Shown here piece by piece: positions 1 through 8,413 of a stretch of 36,426 bases of DNA. Below the pieces are notes generated by a model that saw nothing but the letters and a program-made list of their open reading frames with translations, had not been told where the DNA came from and made no database searches. Both the position numbers and the translations under genes were made by a program. Positions within the stretch are counted from its first letter, which is position 1; each line of letters starts with the position of its first letter. The stretch is from CAZKEW01 sp964558915. Its GTDB lineage: Bacteria; Acidobacteriota; Aminicenantia; Aminicenantales; UBA8522. The stretch lies in NCBI GenBank assembly GCA_964558915.1, contig CAZLFV010000018.1:1-36426 (forward strand). The letters are read 5' to 3'.

Positions 1-150
1 GAGCGAAGCGAAGTGATCCGACGAAGTCGCCGCGAGCGCAGCGTGGCGGTCTCACCGGACAAAGATGAGATTCCTCGCTTTGCTCGGAATGACCCCTTCG
101 GGGGGTAGATCGCCACGCACCCAATGGGTGCTCGCGATGACAGGGAAAAC
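1..150. repeat. Intergenic multi-hairpin repeat element
   Basis: This non-coding block consists of consecutive small stem-loops. ATTCC/GGAAT pairs at 70-90. CCCC-TTCG-GGGG at 93-104 has a UUCG-type loop. GCACCC-AAT-GGGTGC at 117-131 is enclosed by ATCGC/GCGAT (109-113 with 134-138). The wording (cctcgctttgctcggaatga, then tcgcgatgacagg) resembles the dispersed intergenic repeats found in many copies in some bacterial genomes; that is recall, not a search. It may begin before the window. No ORF of note lies here. Confidence 0.55.
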
Positions 151-154
151 ATCC

Positions 155-236
155 GCCTATCAATTTAGAGAGGAATAGGCTGCCTCTTCGTCTGTCCGGC
201 AAAAAGACAGCCTATTCGAGGGAATGGATGGATAGG
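155..236. repeat. Nested inverted repeats with four alternating complementary segments
   Basis: GAATAGGCTG (173-182) is perfectly complementary to CAGCCTATTC (208-217), leaving a 25-nt loop. Two further complementary segments flank it: GCCTAT at 155-160 and ATAGG at 232-236. The four segments can therefore pair 1-2 plus 3-4, or 2-3. This could be the edge of the preceding repeat, a small palindromic element or a terminator of a gene left of the window. No T-tract follows, so a simple terminator is not well supported. Confidence 0.4.
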
Positions 237-572
237 TAAGCAAAATGTATGGGAAACTCCCGGAAAAAAGGAGGAAAATAAGGGAGGCGCTTTCTTCTCT
301 GGGAGCTGTTTTTTGTCATCTTGGCCATCTCATTAATATATACGCAGAAAAAAGGAAAAGAGTTTCATTTTTGCGTTGAACTTTTAACTCCCCCTTCGCT
401 AAGTTCAAAAAATATTTTAACACAACTTATTAGTAAAAAGCAAGCATTTTTTTTCAATTTTTGAAAAGTCGCCGTTGAAGGACTCTCCCGGCACTTTTTT
501 CGCTGAAATCATATCAGATTTGACACAATTTCTCATCCAGTTGCTGAAAAATGTGCTCTTTTTTCGCCTTTT
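237..572. other. Gene-free AT-rich stretch upstream of the decarboxylase
   Basis: I see no coding region here. The stretch becomes markedly AT-rich from about 340 with long A and T runs, unlike the GC-rich genes around it. A TTGACA at 520-525 has no convincing -10 partner at 16-18 bp. The AT-rich tract may act as an upstream promoter element for the promoter at 573-600. Confidence 0.4.
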
Positions 573-600
573 TTGACTCGATTCTCCGTTTTTTTATAAA
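573..600 (+). promoter_or_regulatory. Sigma70-type promoter for the decarboxylase gene
   Basis: TTGACT (573-578), a 16-bp spacer and TATAAA (595-600) form a good -35/-10 pair. The start of transcription would be near 607, giving a leader of about 47 nt before the ATG at 654. A T-rich tract immediately upstream and inside the spacer is consistent with an open, AT-rich promoter. Confidence 0.6.
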
Positions 601-653
601 ATAAAACAAAGAAACCTCTAAAATACCGCCTTAATTCCCTCAGGAGGGTGAGC

Positions 654-2066
654 ATGGACAGAGACACTTTTCGGCGATTTGGCCATCAATTTGTGGACTG
701 GGTTGCGGACTATTTTGAGGAGGTCGAGAAATACCCTGTCATGGCGCACGTCAAACCCGGCGAGGTTAGGGCCATGTTGCCCTTAGAACCACCTGCCCGG
801 CCCGAGCCCATGGAGAGCATATTCCGCGATTTTAAGCAAATCATTCTGCCTGGCATCACCCATTGGCAGCATCCCTCCTGGTTCGCCTATTTCCCTGCCA
901 ACAACAGTCCCGCCTCTGTCCTGGGGGAAATCCTCACCGCTGGAATCGGCGCCCAGTGCATGCTCTGGCAAACGTCTCCTGCCGCCGAGGAGCTTGAAGA
1001 GCTCGTCCTGGACTGGCTTAAACAGATGTTGGGGCTGCCCGAACAAATGACAGGCGTGATCCAGGATACCGCTTCGACGGCCACCTTGTGCGCTCTTCTT
1101 AGCGCCAGGGAAAAAGCAACCGGTTTTGAGTCTAACCAAACGGGCTTGAGAGAAAACCTGGTTGTTTATTCCTCGGTTGAGACGCACTCGAGCATCGAAA
1201 AGGGGGTGAAAATCGCCGGCTACGGGAGAGACAACCTGCATTTAATTCCCACAGACAAGACTTTTGCCCTGGTTCCAGAAAAGCTCGGGCAGGCCATCCG
1301 CGAGGACAAAGAAAGAGGCCTGAAGCCTGCCTGTGTGGTTGCGACCATTGGAACGACGTCCTCAACCGCAGTCGACCCGCTCAGAGCGATCGGCGAGATC
1401 TGCAGGCGTCATGGCCTCTGGCTCCACGTGGATGCTGCTTTCGCCGGCTCGGCCGCCATACTTCCGGAAATGAAGTGGATGCTGGACGGAGCAGAGGACA
1501 TGGATTCTTTTGTCTTCAACCCCCACAAATGGCTGTTCACAAATTTTGATTGTTCCGCTTATTTTGTCAAAGACCCGGCGGCGCTTGTCCGGACGTTCGA
1601 GATCCATCCCGAATACCTCAAGACCGGCCTGGACGCCAGAGTCAAGAACTTTCGAGACTGGGGCATCCAGCTGGGTCGCAGGTTCCGGGCTCTGAAATTG
1701 TGGTTTGTGATCCGTTCCTACGGAGTGGAGGGACTGCAGGCCATGCTCAGGGAGCATATCCGCCTCGCCCAATTGTTTGCCGGCTGGGTGAAGGAGAACG
1801 GGAAGTTCGAGCTCATGGCGCCCGTTCCGTTCAGCTTGGTCTGCTTCCGCTTGAATGACGGCAGGGAGGAGCAGTCTCTGGACGCGCTAAACAAAAAGTT
1901 GCTCGAAAAAATCAACGCGACGGGGCAAGTTTTTCTAACTCATACGACACTGGGCGGTCGGTACGTCCTGCGCCTGGCGGTCGGGCAGCGAACAACAGCG
2001 GAGCGACACGTCCGCGCGGCCTGGGAGTTAATCCTCCAAAAAACCGAAGAGCTGATCCGGTCCTGA
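654..2066 (+). CDS. Aromatic-L-amino-acid decarboxylase (group II PLP decarboxylase)
   Basis: PLP enzyme expected to decarboxylate aromatic amino acids (Tyr, Trp, Phe or Dopa) to amines. The 470-residue protein matches animal and plant aromatic decarboxylases from end to end. Counting from the ATG, it has a THWQHP...AYFP substrate-loop motif near residue 70, His178 in the ring-stacking position, HVDAAFAG with the PLP-pyridine Asp260, and NPHKW with the Schiff-base Lys292. Tyr321 in PEYLK corresponds to Tyr332 of mammalian DDC; a Tyr here favours decarboxylation, while Phe marks aldehyde synthases. A GTG at 648 is in frame but abuts the AGGAGG (642-647); ATG 654 has a 6-nt spacing and is preferred. 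It ends 25 bp from the convergent gene at 2092. The exact substrate cannot be read from the sequence. Confidence 0.93.
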   Translation: MDRDTFRRFGHQFVDWVADYFEEVEKYPVMAHVKPGEVRAMLPLEPPARPEPMESIFRDFKQIILPGITHWQHPSWFAYFPANNSPASVLGEILTAGIGAQCMLWQTSPAAEELEELVLDWLKQMLGLPEQMTGVIQDTASTATLCALLSAREKATGFESNQTGLRENLVVYSSVETHSSIEKGVKIAGYGRDNLHLIPTDKTFALVPEKLGQAIREDKERGLKPACVVATIGTTSSTAVDPLRAIGEICRRHGLWLHVDAAFAGSAAILPEMKWMLDGAEDMDSFVFNPHKWLFTNFDCSAYFVKDPAALVRTFEIHPEYLKTGLDARVKNFRDWGIQLGRRFRALKLWFVIRSYGVEGLQAMLREHIRLAQLFAGWVKENGKFELMAPVPFSLVCFRLNDGREEQSLDALNKKLLEKINATGQVFLTHTTLGGRYVLRLAVGQRTTAERHVRAAWELILQKTEELIRS

Positions 2067-2091
2067 GGAAGACAGACTCGCTCCCCAGATT

Positions 2092-2721
2092 TTATCTCTT
2101 CGGCCTGAACAGCCCTTCCGGTTTTGCGCCCATCAGACCGGCCTTGACGATGTCCTTGTCCGCCAGGCTGAGCGAGCGAACCATGGCCGGGGTCAGCACC
2201 CGGAAATGCCGAATTTGGTTGAGCTTATCGCCGATGTATCCGATATCTTCGTCTGTTGTCATCCAGTTCCGTCTGTCAAACTGCCTGAGGTTGAGGGGCA
2301 GGGAATAGCTGCGCATGGTCTTTTGCCCGAGAGGATTAAAGTAGACGTCGAAATAGGACATGACCAGTTCCCGGAGGCTTCTATAAACAGGCTCGCGGTA
2401 GCGAAGGACAGTATAGTTGGACTTGGCCACTGCCCCCCAATGCCCCCGTTTTTTAAAAACAGCGAGGACGTGGTCGTCGTCATTCCAGGATTCAATGTCC
2501 ACGACGAGGGGTTCGTGGCCGATCATTCGCAGCGCTGCGGCGGCAAAAAGAGCGCCTTCGAAACAGTTGGCCTTTCTGTCTTTGATAACCCAGCGAGGAG
2601 AGCTGGTCGCATATATGGGGTCATAGGCGATGGCATTGAGATAGTGCTGAATTCTTATTGGGCTCGAGAGCCTCCGGAACAGGCGCAGCTCTCGTTTTGT
2701 CCAGGGAATCGAACCCTTCAT
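2092..2721 (-). CDS. Transglutaminase-like (papain-fold) protein, unknown substrate
   Basis: I do not recognise a characterised family. The 209-residue protein has a central Cys-His arrangement typical of transglutaminase-like proteins. KANCFEGALFAAAALR puts Cys53 at the start of a helix, as a papain-type nucleophile would be, followed by DDDHVLAVF with His84. Asn102 or a nearby Asp could complete a triad. No signal peptide or membrane segment is visible, so it is probably cytoplasmic. It is the last gene of the leftward operon, 46 bp after the second M16 gene, which hints at a role in peptide processing. The start has only a weak ribosome binding site. Fold assignment is moderate and function unknown. 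Confidence 0.75.
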   Translation of the reverse strand: MKGSIPWTKRELRLFRRLSSPIRIQHYLNAIAYDPIYATSSPRWVIKDRKANCFEGALFAAAALRMIGHEPLVVDIESWNDDDHVLAVFKKRGHWGAVAKSNYTVLRYREPVYRSLRELVMSYFDVYFNPLGQKTMRSYSLPLNLRQFDRRNWMTTDEDIGYIGDKLNQIRHFRVLTPAMVRSLSLADKDIVKAGLMGAKPEGLFRPKR

Positions 2722-2767
2722 TCTCTGATAACAGCGCTATCCATAGCGCCCATTTTAGGGGGCGTTC

Positions 2768-4300
2768 TCAGTCCGGCAGCCCGGGCTTCTTGAAGAACTC
2801 GGACGCCGGGATGACCTTCACGTTCTCAGTTTTGACCTGGAGAGGATAGCTTTCGATGATCTTGTCTTCGTCAAGGACCGCTTTAGGCATATCTGGATTG
2901 GCGTAGGTGATGGGAGAAACGGCATTCTCCACCAGGGCCTTTTTTAGGCTTTCCCCATCTTGCGTGATCACGGCGATATAAACATTCTCGAAATTGAGGT
3001 ACTTTTTAATGGCCCGGTTGATATCTTCCCGTGTGATCTTCGGCAGCCGCGCCTGGACTTCAGCAAGAAAATCCTTGTAGCCATAGTAATGGGAATCCAT
3101 CTGCCAGCCGAGCCGCTCGTTCAGAGTCTGGGCATAAAGCTTGGTGTAATTCAGCAGGTAAGTCCGGACCATCTCGAACCTTTCCTCGGAGATTCCCTCT
3201 TCCACGAGCCTTTTGAGCTCAAGGAGGGCCTGGCGGATGACGAAGTGGCGATTGGAATTGGCCAGGGGACGAATCCAGATGGAAAAATATTGCTGCTGCC
3301 GGCAGTAATTGGTCGAAGGGAACTTGTCCCGGCCCTGGATGAAATGCTCGATATAGGCGTAATCGCCGTAATTCTGGCCTCTTTGCTCGCGAATCTTCTG
3401 AAAGAGGAGGGAGACGTGCTGGCGGTGCTCGCCGAAATGCGAACCGGCAATCCAGAGGGCGAAGAAATCTTTGCTCGAGCGGCTGAGAGAGACGGGGAAG
3501 CCCATGGATATGGCGGTGGCCGGAGTCTGCTTGTCGGCGATAATGAATTGGAGCCCCTGACGCGGACGCTGGGCAGGCAGGCTCAGTCGGGGAGTAAAGG
3601 ATTGGGGAAGCACCGAAAAATCAGTCACAACTTTGGCGGGAAAATCCGCCGGATATCCTCCGGCTAGGCCGACAGTAATGTTGCCCTGGACCATCTGTTC
3701 TTTATAGAGCGCTTTGACATCGTCCAGCGTGATTCCGCTCACCGTTTCGACTGAGCCGGCCGGAATCTGCTGGTAGGGGCGGCCCTCGTAAAGCATCAGG
3801 CTCAGGATTTCTTTTCCGAATTGCTCGTCCATGTTGTTGATGATTGTCTTGCTGAGGAAATCGAGCTGGTTGGTTTTGAGGCGGTTGAAGTCGTCCTCGC
3901 GGAAACCCGGGTTGAGGAGCATTTCCTTAAAGATGGCGTAGTACTTCTCCAGGTTGTCGCGGTGGATCGTGCCGGAGAATACTGACATCTCCTTATCCAC
4001 CTGGACTGATACGCTTGCCGCCATGGGATAGAACGCTTTGGCGATTTCCTCGGTGGTCATGGTCTTGGTCCCGCCGTTCGCCAGCATGCTGAGGGTGAGC
4101 TGAGTCAGTCCTTCCTTGCCCGCTGGGTCATTCGCCGAGCCGATTTTGATGAGGATCTTGAACTGGATGAGCGGATTGCCTTCGAGCGGCAGGAGCTCGG
4201 ACGTGAGCATATTCGGGTTTTCCTTTTGGCAGGCGATTGAAATCAGCACCATCCCTGTTAAAAAAATTCCTAAGAGCCAGCGAATCATTGCTTTACTCAT
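2768..4300 (-). CDS. M16-family peptidase homologue lacking the zinc site, probable lipoprotein
   Basis: This 510-residue protein is the partner of the catalytic M16 peptidase encoded just upstream and overlaps it by 4 bp (ATGA). It has a hydrophobic N-terminus (residues 6-23) ending in SIAC with Cys24, a suboptimal but plausible lipobox, so it is likely exported and anchored in a membrane. Two M16 halves are recognisable. At the position of HxxEH it reads QLTLS (Gln67, Leu70, Ser71), so zinc cannot bind there. Two-subunit M16 enzymes such as mitochondrial processing peptidase and bacterial M16B pairs use one catalytic and one non-catalytic subunit; the gene order fits that model. It is the fourth gene of the operon. 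Confidence 0.88.
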   Translation of the reverse strand: MSKAMIRWLLGIFLTGMVLISIACQKENPNMLTSELLPLEGNPLIQFKILIKIGSANDPAGKEGLTQLTLSMLANGGTKTMTTEEIAKAFYPMAASVSVQVDKEMSVFSGTIHRDNLEKYYAIFKEMLLNPGFREDDFNRLKTNQLDFLSKTIINNMDEQFGKEILSLMLYEGRPYQQIPAGSVETVSGITLDDVKALYKEQMVQGNITVGLAGGYPADFPAKVVTDFSVLPQSFTPRLSLPAQRPRQGLQFIIADKQTPATAISMGFPVSLSRSSKDFFALWIAGSHFGEHRQHVSLLFQKIREQRGQNYGDYAYIEHFIQGRDKFPSTNYCRQQQYFSIWIRPLANSNRHFVIRQALLELKRLVEEGISEERFEMVRTYLLNYTKLYAQTLNERLGWQMDSHYYGYKDFLAEVQARLPKITREDINRAIKKYLNFENVYIAVITQDGESLKKALVENAVSPITYANPDMPKAVLDEDKIIESYPLQVKTENVKVIPASEFFKKPGLPD

Positions 4301-5640
4301 TGTGTTTTTCCTTCACTCAGCGTGGCCACGGTGCTGGATGTTTTGACAAAATATTTTTTGGCCATGGCCTGGACATCTTCGGGCGTGACCTTTTCATACA
4401 GGCCGAATAGCCGGTTTAGAGTGCCAGGGTCTGCGGTCAGGTTAAGGTAGAAGGCGAGAACGCCGGCCACTCCGTCGGTCGTCCCCAGTTCTTCGGCCAG
4501 GGAATATTTGAGGTTGGATTTCACTTCGGCCAACAGCTCAGGCGAAACCAGCTCCGTTTTCAGTCGGTCGAGTTCCTTAAAGATTTCTTCCTCGACATAG
4601 GGGAGGTCTTCCTCTTTTTTTATAATTGAGGTCAAAGTCAGAAGAGAGGGATCGCGGGAGTCGTCAAAACTTGCCCCTAGGGTCAGGCACTTTTGCTCCT
4701 TGAGGACGAGCTTCTGGTAGAGCGGTGAGGACGGCGAGAAGGCAATCTTTGCCAGGAGGTCGAGCGCCGGCTTGTCGATGATTTCGTCTGAAAAGGCAGG
4801 GCCGTGAAACCCGATGGCCAGCCGGGGAAGAGTCCGCGACGGCCAGGGGTAATCAACGCGCTTGGCCTCTTTCTGAGGAGGCTCTGTGGGCGTGACGAGG
4901 GTGTAATTCGACCTTTCCCAGGAGCTGTAATATTTCCTGACATACTCCATCAGCTGGTTGTGGTCGAAATCGCCGACGACGAGCAGGATGCTGTTGTCCG
5001 GAGCGTAGAATCTCTTCTTGTAGAGCTGGCTGTACTCAAACTGGTTGGGCATATCCAAGATGTCCTTCAGGTAGCCGAGTGTCGTGTGCTTGTAGGAATG
5101 CGCCGTAAAAGCGGCATCGCGCAGAATCTCCTCCAGTTTTCTGCCGGGGTTGGAGACGCTGGCGTAGTATTCGCCCTCGATGACCGGAGCCTCGGTCTTC
5201 AGCATCTCTTCATCGTAATACAGGTTGATGAACCGGTCCGCTTCTGTCTCGACGACTTTTGCCAGGTTCTCCCGTCCGGCGAAGACAGTGAAGTAGCAGG
5301 TGAAATCGTCGGTGGTGAACCCGTTCGTCCCTGCTCCCAGCCGGGTGAGAAAATCGTCGTAGGCGGCACGGGGGACTTTTTTTGTGCCCTTGAACATTAT
5401 GTGCTCGAAGAAATGGGCGAAACCGGATTTCCCGGGTTCGACCTCGTTGCGGGACCCGGACCGGACGACGGTGTAATAAGAGATAATGTTTGGGTTGGGA
5501 AGCGGGACGGAAACGACCTTGAGCCCGTTTTCCAGCTCCTCAATCTTGTAATTGTGGGGAAAGACTTCTGAGCTTTGGAGGGGATACGGAAAGGCGAGGA
5601 CAAGAAAAAGGGCGAGGCCGAGGGAAATGAACCTAAGCAT
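4297..5640 (-). CDS. M16-family zinc metallopeptidase (catalytic subunit)
   Basis: Pitrilysin/processing-peptidase-like metalloprotease that probably degrades peptides outside the cytoplasm. Residues 1-23 form a signal peptide (hydrophobic LGLALFLVLAFPYPL). The inverted zinc motif HFFEH is intact (His76, Glu79, His80) and the third ligand Glu157 lies in VIEGE. Exactly 76 residues separate His80 and Glu157, the canonical M16 spacing. Length is 447 residues, as expected for a two-domain M16B subunit. AAGGAGG lies 8 nt before the ATG at 5640. The stop overlaps the start of the non-catalytic partner, implying translational coupling and a stoichiometric complex. The gene lies 45 bp after the aromatic lyase gene. 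Confidence 0.93.
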   Translation of the reverse strand: MLRFISLGLALFLVLAFPYPLQSSEVFPHNYKIEELENGLKVVSVPLPNPNIISYYTVVRSGSRNEVEPGKSGFAHFFEHIMFKGTKKVPRAAYDDFLTRLGAGTNGFTTDDFTCYFTVFAGRENLAKVVETEADRFINLYYDEEMLKTEAPVIEGEYYASVSNPGRKLEEILRDAAFTAHSYKHTTLGYLKDILDMPNQFEYSQLYKKRFYAPDNSILLVVGDFDHNQLMEYVRKYYSSWERSNYTLVTPTEPPQKEAKRVDYPWPSRTLPRLAIGFHGPAFSDEIIDKPALDLLAKIAFSPSSPLYQKLVLKEQKCLTLGASFDDSRDPSLLTLTSIIKKEEDLPYVEEEIFKELDRLKTELVSPELLAEVKSNLKYSLAEELGTTDGVAGVLAFYLNLTADPGTLNRLFGLYEKVTPEDVQAMAKKYFVKTSSTVATLSEGKTQ

Positions 5641-5685
5641 GGGTGAAGCCTCCTTGTGTCTATAAATTCCGGAAACGCTTGATTC

Positions 5686-7134
5686 TTACCACGCGGGGCC
5701 GAAGTCTTTCTTGAAGGCGTCGGCCAGTCTTCTGCCCCAGTTGTCCAGGGCGTCGAGCTTGCCCAAGAAAAACCTGAGCACCGGCGGTTCAGAGACAAAC
5801 TTTAATCCTTTGACGAGCTGCCGGTTCTTGTACAGCCACTGGAGCCGGTCGATGATGTATTCGATGTGGGAGACCGTATAGACTCTTCTGGGCAGGGCGA
5901 TTCTCGCGAGCTCCAGGTCGGCATAGACTTCTTTGCCCTCTTTGTCGCGGTCCGTGGAAATCGTGCCCCGCTCCATCGCCCTGACTCCGGAAGCGATATA
6001 AAGGGCGGCCGTCAAAGCCCCGGCGATGTATTGTTCTTTCGGGATATGGGAGACGAATTTCCGGGCATCGATATGGCAGGCCAGTCCGCCGGGAGGCGTG
6101 ACGACAGGGATACCAATTTCATCGAGCTTTTCCACGAAATATTTTATCTGTTCGATGGCGCAGCCTGCCACGGATGGGTCGACCATTTCCCGTAGCCCGA
6201 CGGCCATGGCGCCGATCTCCCTCATCGACATGCCGCCGTAGGTGTAGAATCCTTCATAGAAAGGCAGCCAGGGCTCGATCGGCTCAATCAACTCTTTTTT
6301 GTTTGTGGCGATGAACCCGCCCCTCACGCAGGTGTTCTTCCGGCCGCTCATATAGAAGATGTCGGCCAGGCCGCACATTTCCTTAACAATCGCTCCAATG
6401 GTCGTGTTCTCGTAGCCGTTCTCTCTTTTCCAGATAAAGTAGCCGTTCTCCGAGATCAAGCTGCCGTCGATAACCAGAAGGAGGCCATGCTCGTCGCAGA
6501 TCCTTCTGACCTCTTTGAGGTTTGCCATCGAGAACGGTTGCCCGCCCAGGAGGTTGGTTGTTGCTTCCATGCGGACATAGCCGATCTTTTCCCGTCCCCA
6601 TTTTTTGATTGCGTCCTTGAGTCTCTGGATATCCATGTTCCCTTTGAAGGGATGGATGCTCTTGGTTTTCAAGGCTTCGTCCGCATAGAGCTCCAAGCAC
6701 GCGGACCCGCCGGTCAATTCGATGTGACCCTTGGTCGTCGTGAAATGATAATTGGTGATGATCGCGCCGCCAGGTTTGCTGAAAATCTTGGACAGCAAGT
6801 GCTCAGCCGCCCTTCCCTGGTGGACGTTCAGCACGTGCTCGTAGCCCAAAATATCTTTGACGGCGTCGGCGAACTCATAAAAGGTCATGCTGCCGGCATA
6901 GGCGTCATCTGTCTTGATGAAGGCGGCGAATTGATTGTCGCTCATGGCGTTGACGCCGCTGTCCGTGAGCATGTCCAGGAAAATGTCTTTTGTCTTGAGC
7001 TGGAACGTGTTATACCCTGCCTGGGAGATGGCCTGAAGCCTTTCTTCGGCGGGGACGAGTTCCACTTTCTGCACCATTCTGGCCTTGTGCATTTCTACCG
7101 GAATTTCCTTGCCGTTTGCTAATTTGAGAATCAC
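5686..7134 (-). CDS. Tyrosine phenol-lyase/tryptophanase-family beta-eliminating lyase, divergent
   Basis: PLP enzyme of 482 residues in the family that splits Tyr to phenol or Trp to indole, with pyruvate and ammonia. Family motifs are present: LLTDSG-type N-terminus (TDSG 57-60), DDAYAG with Tyr79, NLLGGQP, Asp223, the Schiff-base Lys266 in MSGRKN, and the RR pair at 416-417. GVRAMERG (383-390) has the Met and Arg (Met387, Arg389) that distinguish tyrosine phenol-lyase from tryptophanase. Two changes stand out: Leu226 replaces the Arg that contacts the PLP phenolic oxygen in both known enzymes, and Arg265 replaces the Lys before the PLP lysine. It starts at GTG 7134 with AAGGAGGAG 8 nt upstream. 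It is the second gene of the operon. Family is certain; substrate is not. Confidence 0.88.
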   Translation of the reverse strand: MILKLANGKEIPVEMHKARMVQKVELVPAEERLQAISQAGYNTFQLKTKDIFLDMLTDSGVNAMSDNQFAAFIKTDDAYAGSMTFYEFADAVKDILGYEHVLNVHQGRAAEHLLSKIFSKPGGAIITNYHFTTTKGHIELTGGSACLELYADEALKTKSIHPFKGNMDIQRLKDAIKKWGREKIGYVRMEATTNLLGGQPFSMANLKEVRRICDEHGLLLVIDGSLISENGYFIWKRENGYENTTIGAIVKEMCGLADIFYMSGRKNTCVRGGFIATNKKELIEPIEPWLPFYEGFYTYGGMSMREIGAMAVGLREMVDPSVAGCAIEQIKYFVEKLDEIGIPVVTPPGGLACHIDARKFVSHIPKEQYIAGALTAALYIASGVRAMERGTISTDRDKEGKEVYADLELARIALPRRVYTVSHIEYIIDRLQWLYKNRQLVKGLKFVSEPPVLRFFLGKLDALDNWGRRLADAFKKDFGPAW

Positions 7135-7163
7135 TCTTGTCTCCTCCTTGATTAATTTATAAT

Positions 7164-8249
7164 TTATAAAATATCTTTGAGCGCTTTGATGAGCTTTCGA
7201 TTCTGCTCGTCAGTGCCGATCGTGATACGCAGGGCGTTGGGAAAGCCGTATTCCTTGATCGTCCGGGTGATGATCCCTTTCCTCCGGAGAGCTTCAAAGA
7301 TCGTCTGGCTATCTCTGGGGAAGTCGACAAAAATGAAATTCGCATAGGTCGGGAGATAAAACAGACCCAGCTTCTCGTAGGCCTCATAGAGGTACTTTTT
7401 TCCGGCTTCGTTTGCGGCCTTGCCTTGTTGAACATGATCATAATCATCCAGGGCAGCCATTCCAGCAATTTGAGAAAGGCGGTTGACATTGAAGGAAATG
7501 CGCAGCTTGGCCAGGCTGGCGATGACATCGTCGGAACCGATCCCGTAGCCGAGGCGGACACCGGCCAGGCCGTAAATTTTAGAAAAAGTGCGGAGGATCA
7601 GGATATTTTTTCCTTCGCGGAGATACTTCATCGAATCCGGGTAGGCGGGGTCATCGATATATTCGTAATATGCTTCATCCATGACCACCAGGATATTCTC
7701 CGGGACATTCCGGAAAAAATCTTCCACTTCTGTCCTGGTGACCATGGTTCCCGTGGGATTATTGGGGTTGGCGATATAAATCAACCGGGTATCATCCCTG
7801 ACAGCGCGGAGCATCGCCGTGAGGTCGTGGGTATAATTTTTCATCGGGGCTTCGACGAGTTGAGCGGCAGCGATATGGACGGCGATCTTGAACCAGATAA
7901 ACGCGCTGGCGCTGGCCACGCCCGAATTCTCCGGGCTAAGATAGGCCAGGGTCACGAGAGGAAGGATCTCGACGGAGCCGTTGGCGACGAAAATATTCTT
8001 TGGCTCGACCTTTAATCTCGCGGCCAGTTTTTGTTTGAAATAGAAGCAGTTATCGTCCGGGTAAAGAGAGGAGTCCTTGAGAGCTTTCTTCATGGCCTTG
8101 AGGGCCAGTGGGGATGGGCCCAAAGGATTTTCGTTGGACGCCAGCTTGATGATTTCCCCCTTCAGGTTCAGCTCCCGGGCCACTTCCTCGATCGGCTTGC
8201 CCGGCTTGTAGGTGTCAATCTTCTTTAAGAAGTCTCGCGACCGGATCAC
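7164..8249 (-). CDS. hisC: Histidinol-phosphate/aromatic aminotransferase (HisC-like)
   Basis: Fold-type I class II aminotransferase of 361 residues, close to the usual HisC length. Visible motifs are KLASNENPLGPSP (35-47), NPNNPTGT (161-168), DEAYYEY (191-197), the PLP lysine Lys224 in RTFSK, and GVRLGYG (230-236). HisC converts imidazole-acetol phosphate to histidinol phosphate; HisC relatives also transaminate aromatic amino acids. No other histidine gene is in the window and the next genes handle aromatic amino acids and peptides, so aromatic transamination is a real alternative. The start is GTG 8249 with AGGGAGG just upstream; an ATG two bases earlier runs straight into a stop. It is the first gene of the five-gene leftward operon, 29 bp before the lyase gene. 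Confidence 0.85.
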   Translation of the reverse strand: MIRSRDFLKKIDTYKPGKPIEEVARELNLKGEIIKLASNENPLGPSPLALKAMKKALKDSSLYPDDNCFYFKQKLAARLKVEPKNIFVANGSVEILPLVTLAYLSPENSGVASASAFIWFKIAVHIAAAQLVEAPMKNYTHDLTAMLRAVRDDTRLIYIANPNNPTGTMVTRTEVEDFFRNVPENILVVMDEAYYEYIDDPAYPDSMKYLREGKNILILRTFSKIYGLAGVRLGYGIGSDDVIASLAKLRISFNVNRLSQIAGMAALDDYDHVQQGKAANEAGKKYLYEAYEKLGLFYLPTYANFIFVDFPRDSQTIFEALRRKGIITRTIKEYGFPNALRITIGTDEQNRKLIKALKDIL

Positions 8250-8271
8250 ATGCCCTCCCTAAAGACAGAGT

Positions 8272-8277
8272 ATTATA
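8272..8277 (-). promoter_or_regulatory. Possible -10 element for the hisC-like operon
   Basis: TATAAT on the minus strand lies about 22 nt before the GTG start at 8249. A TTGACA at 8302-8307 is 24 bp away, too far for a normal promoter, and no good -35 sits at 16-18 bp. A short leader would match other genes of this window. The -35 assignment is unresolved. Confidence 0.35.
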
Positions 8278-8284
8278 TCCAAAA

Positions 8285-8340
8285 TCCGGGCCAATGGAAA
8301 ATGTCAAGCTACCATATTCCGGGCCAAATGAAAAGACAAA
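8285..8340. repeat. Two direct repeats resembling insertion-sequence termini
   Basis: Two copies start with the identical run TCCGGGCCAA (8285 and 8318, 33 bp apart), each followed by a similar ATG/GAAAA and GTCAA/GACAAA stretch. Spaced short direct copies of a GGCCAAA-ATGAAAA-TGTCAA type remind me of the multiple terminal repeats of IS21-family elements. No transposase (istA/istB) is nearby, so this would be a fossil end. The remaining intergenic DNA up to 8413 shows nothing recognisable. Confidence 0.35.
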
Positions 8341-8413
8341 AAACATGGTTCTTAATCTTCGACCAGGGTCAGCCATTTCCGGTATTTTTTGATGGAGTTA
8401 AAGCTTAAGCCTG

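Noticed and set aside
648..653. GTG 648 as start of the decarboxylase
   Set aside because: It abuts the AGGAGG with no spacing; ATG 654 has the usual 6-nt gap and keeps all conserved sequence.
7164..8249. Histidine biosynthesis operon
   Set aside because: Only the aminotransferase is present; its neighbours are unrelated to histidine.
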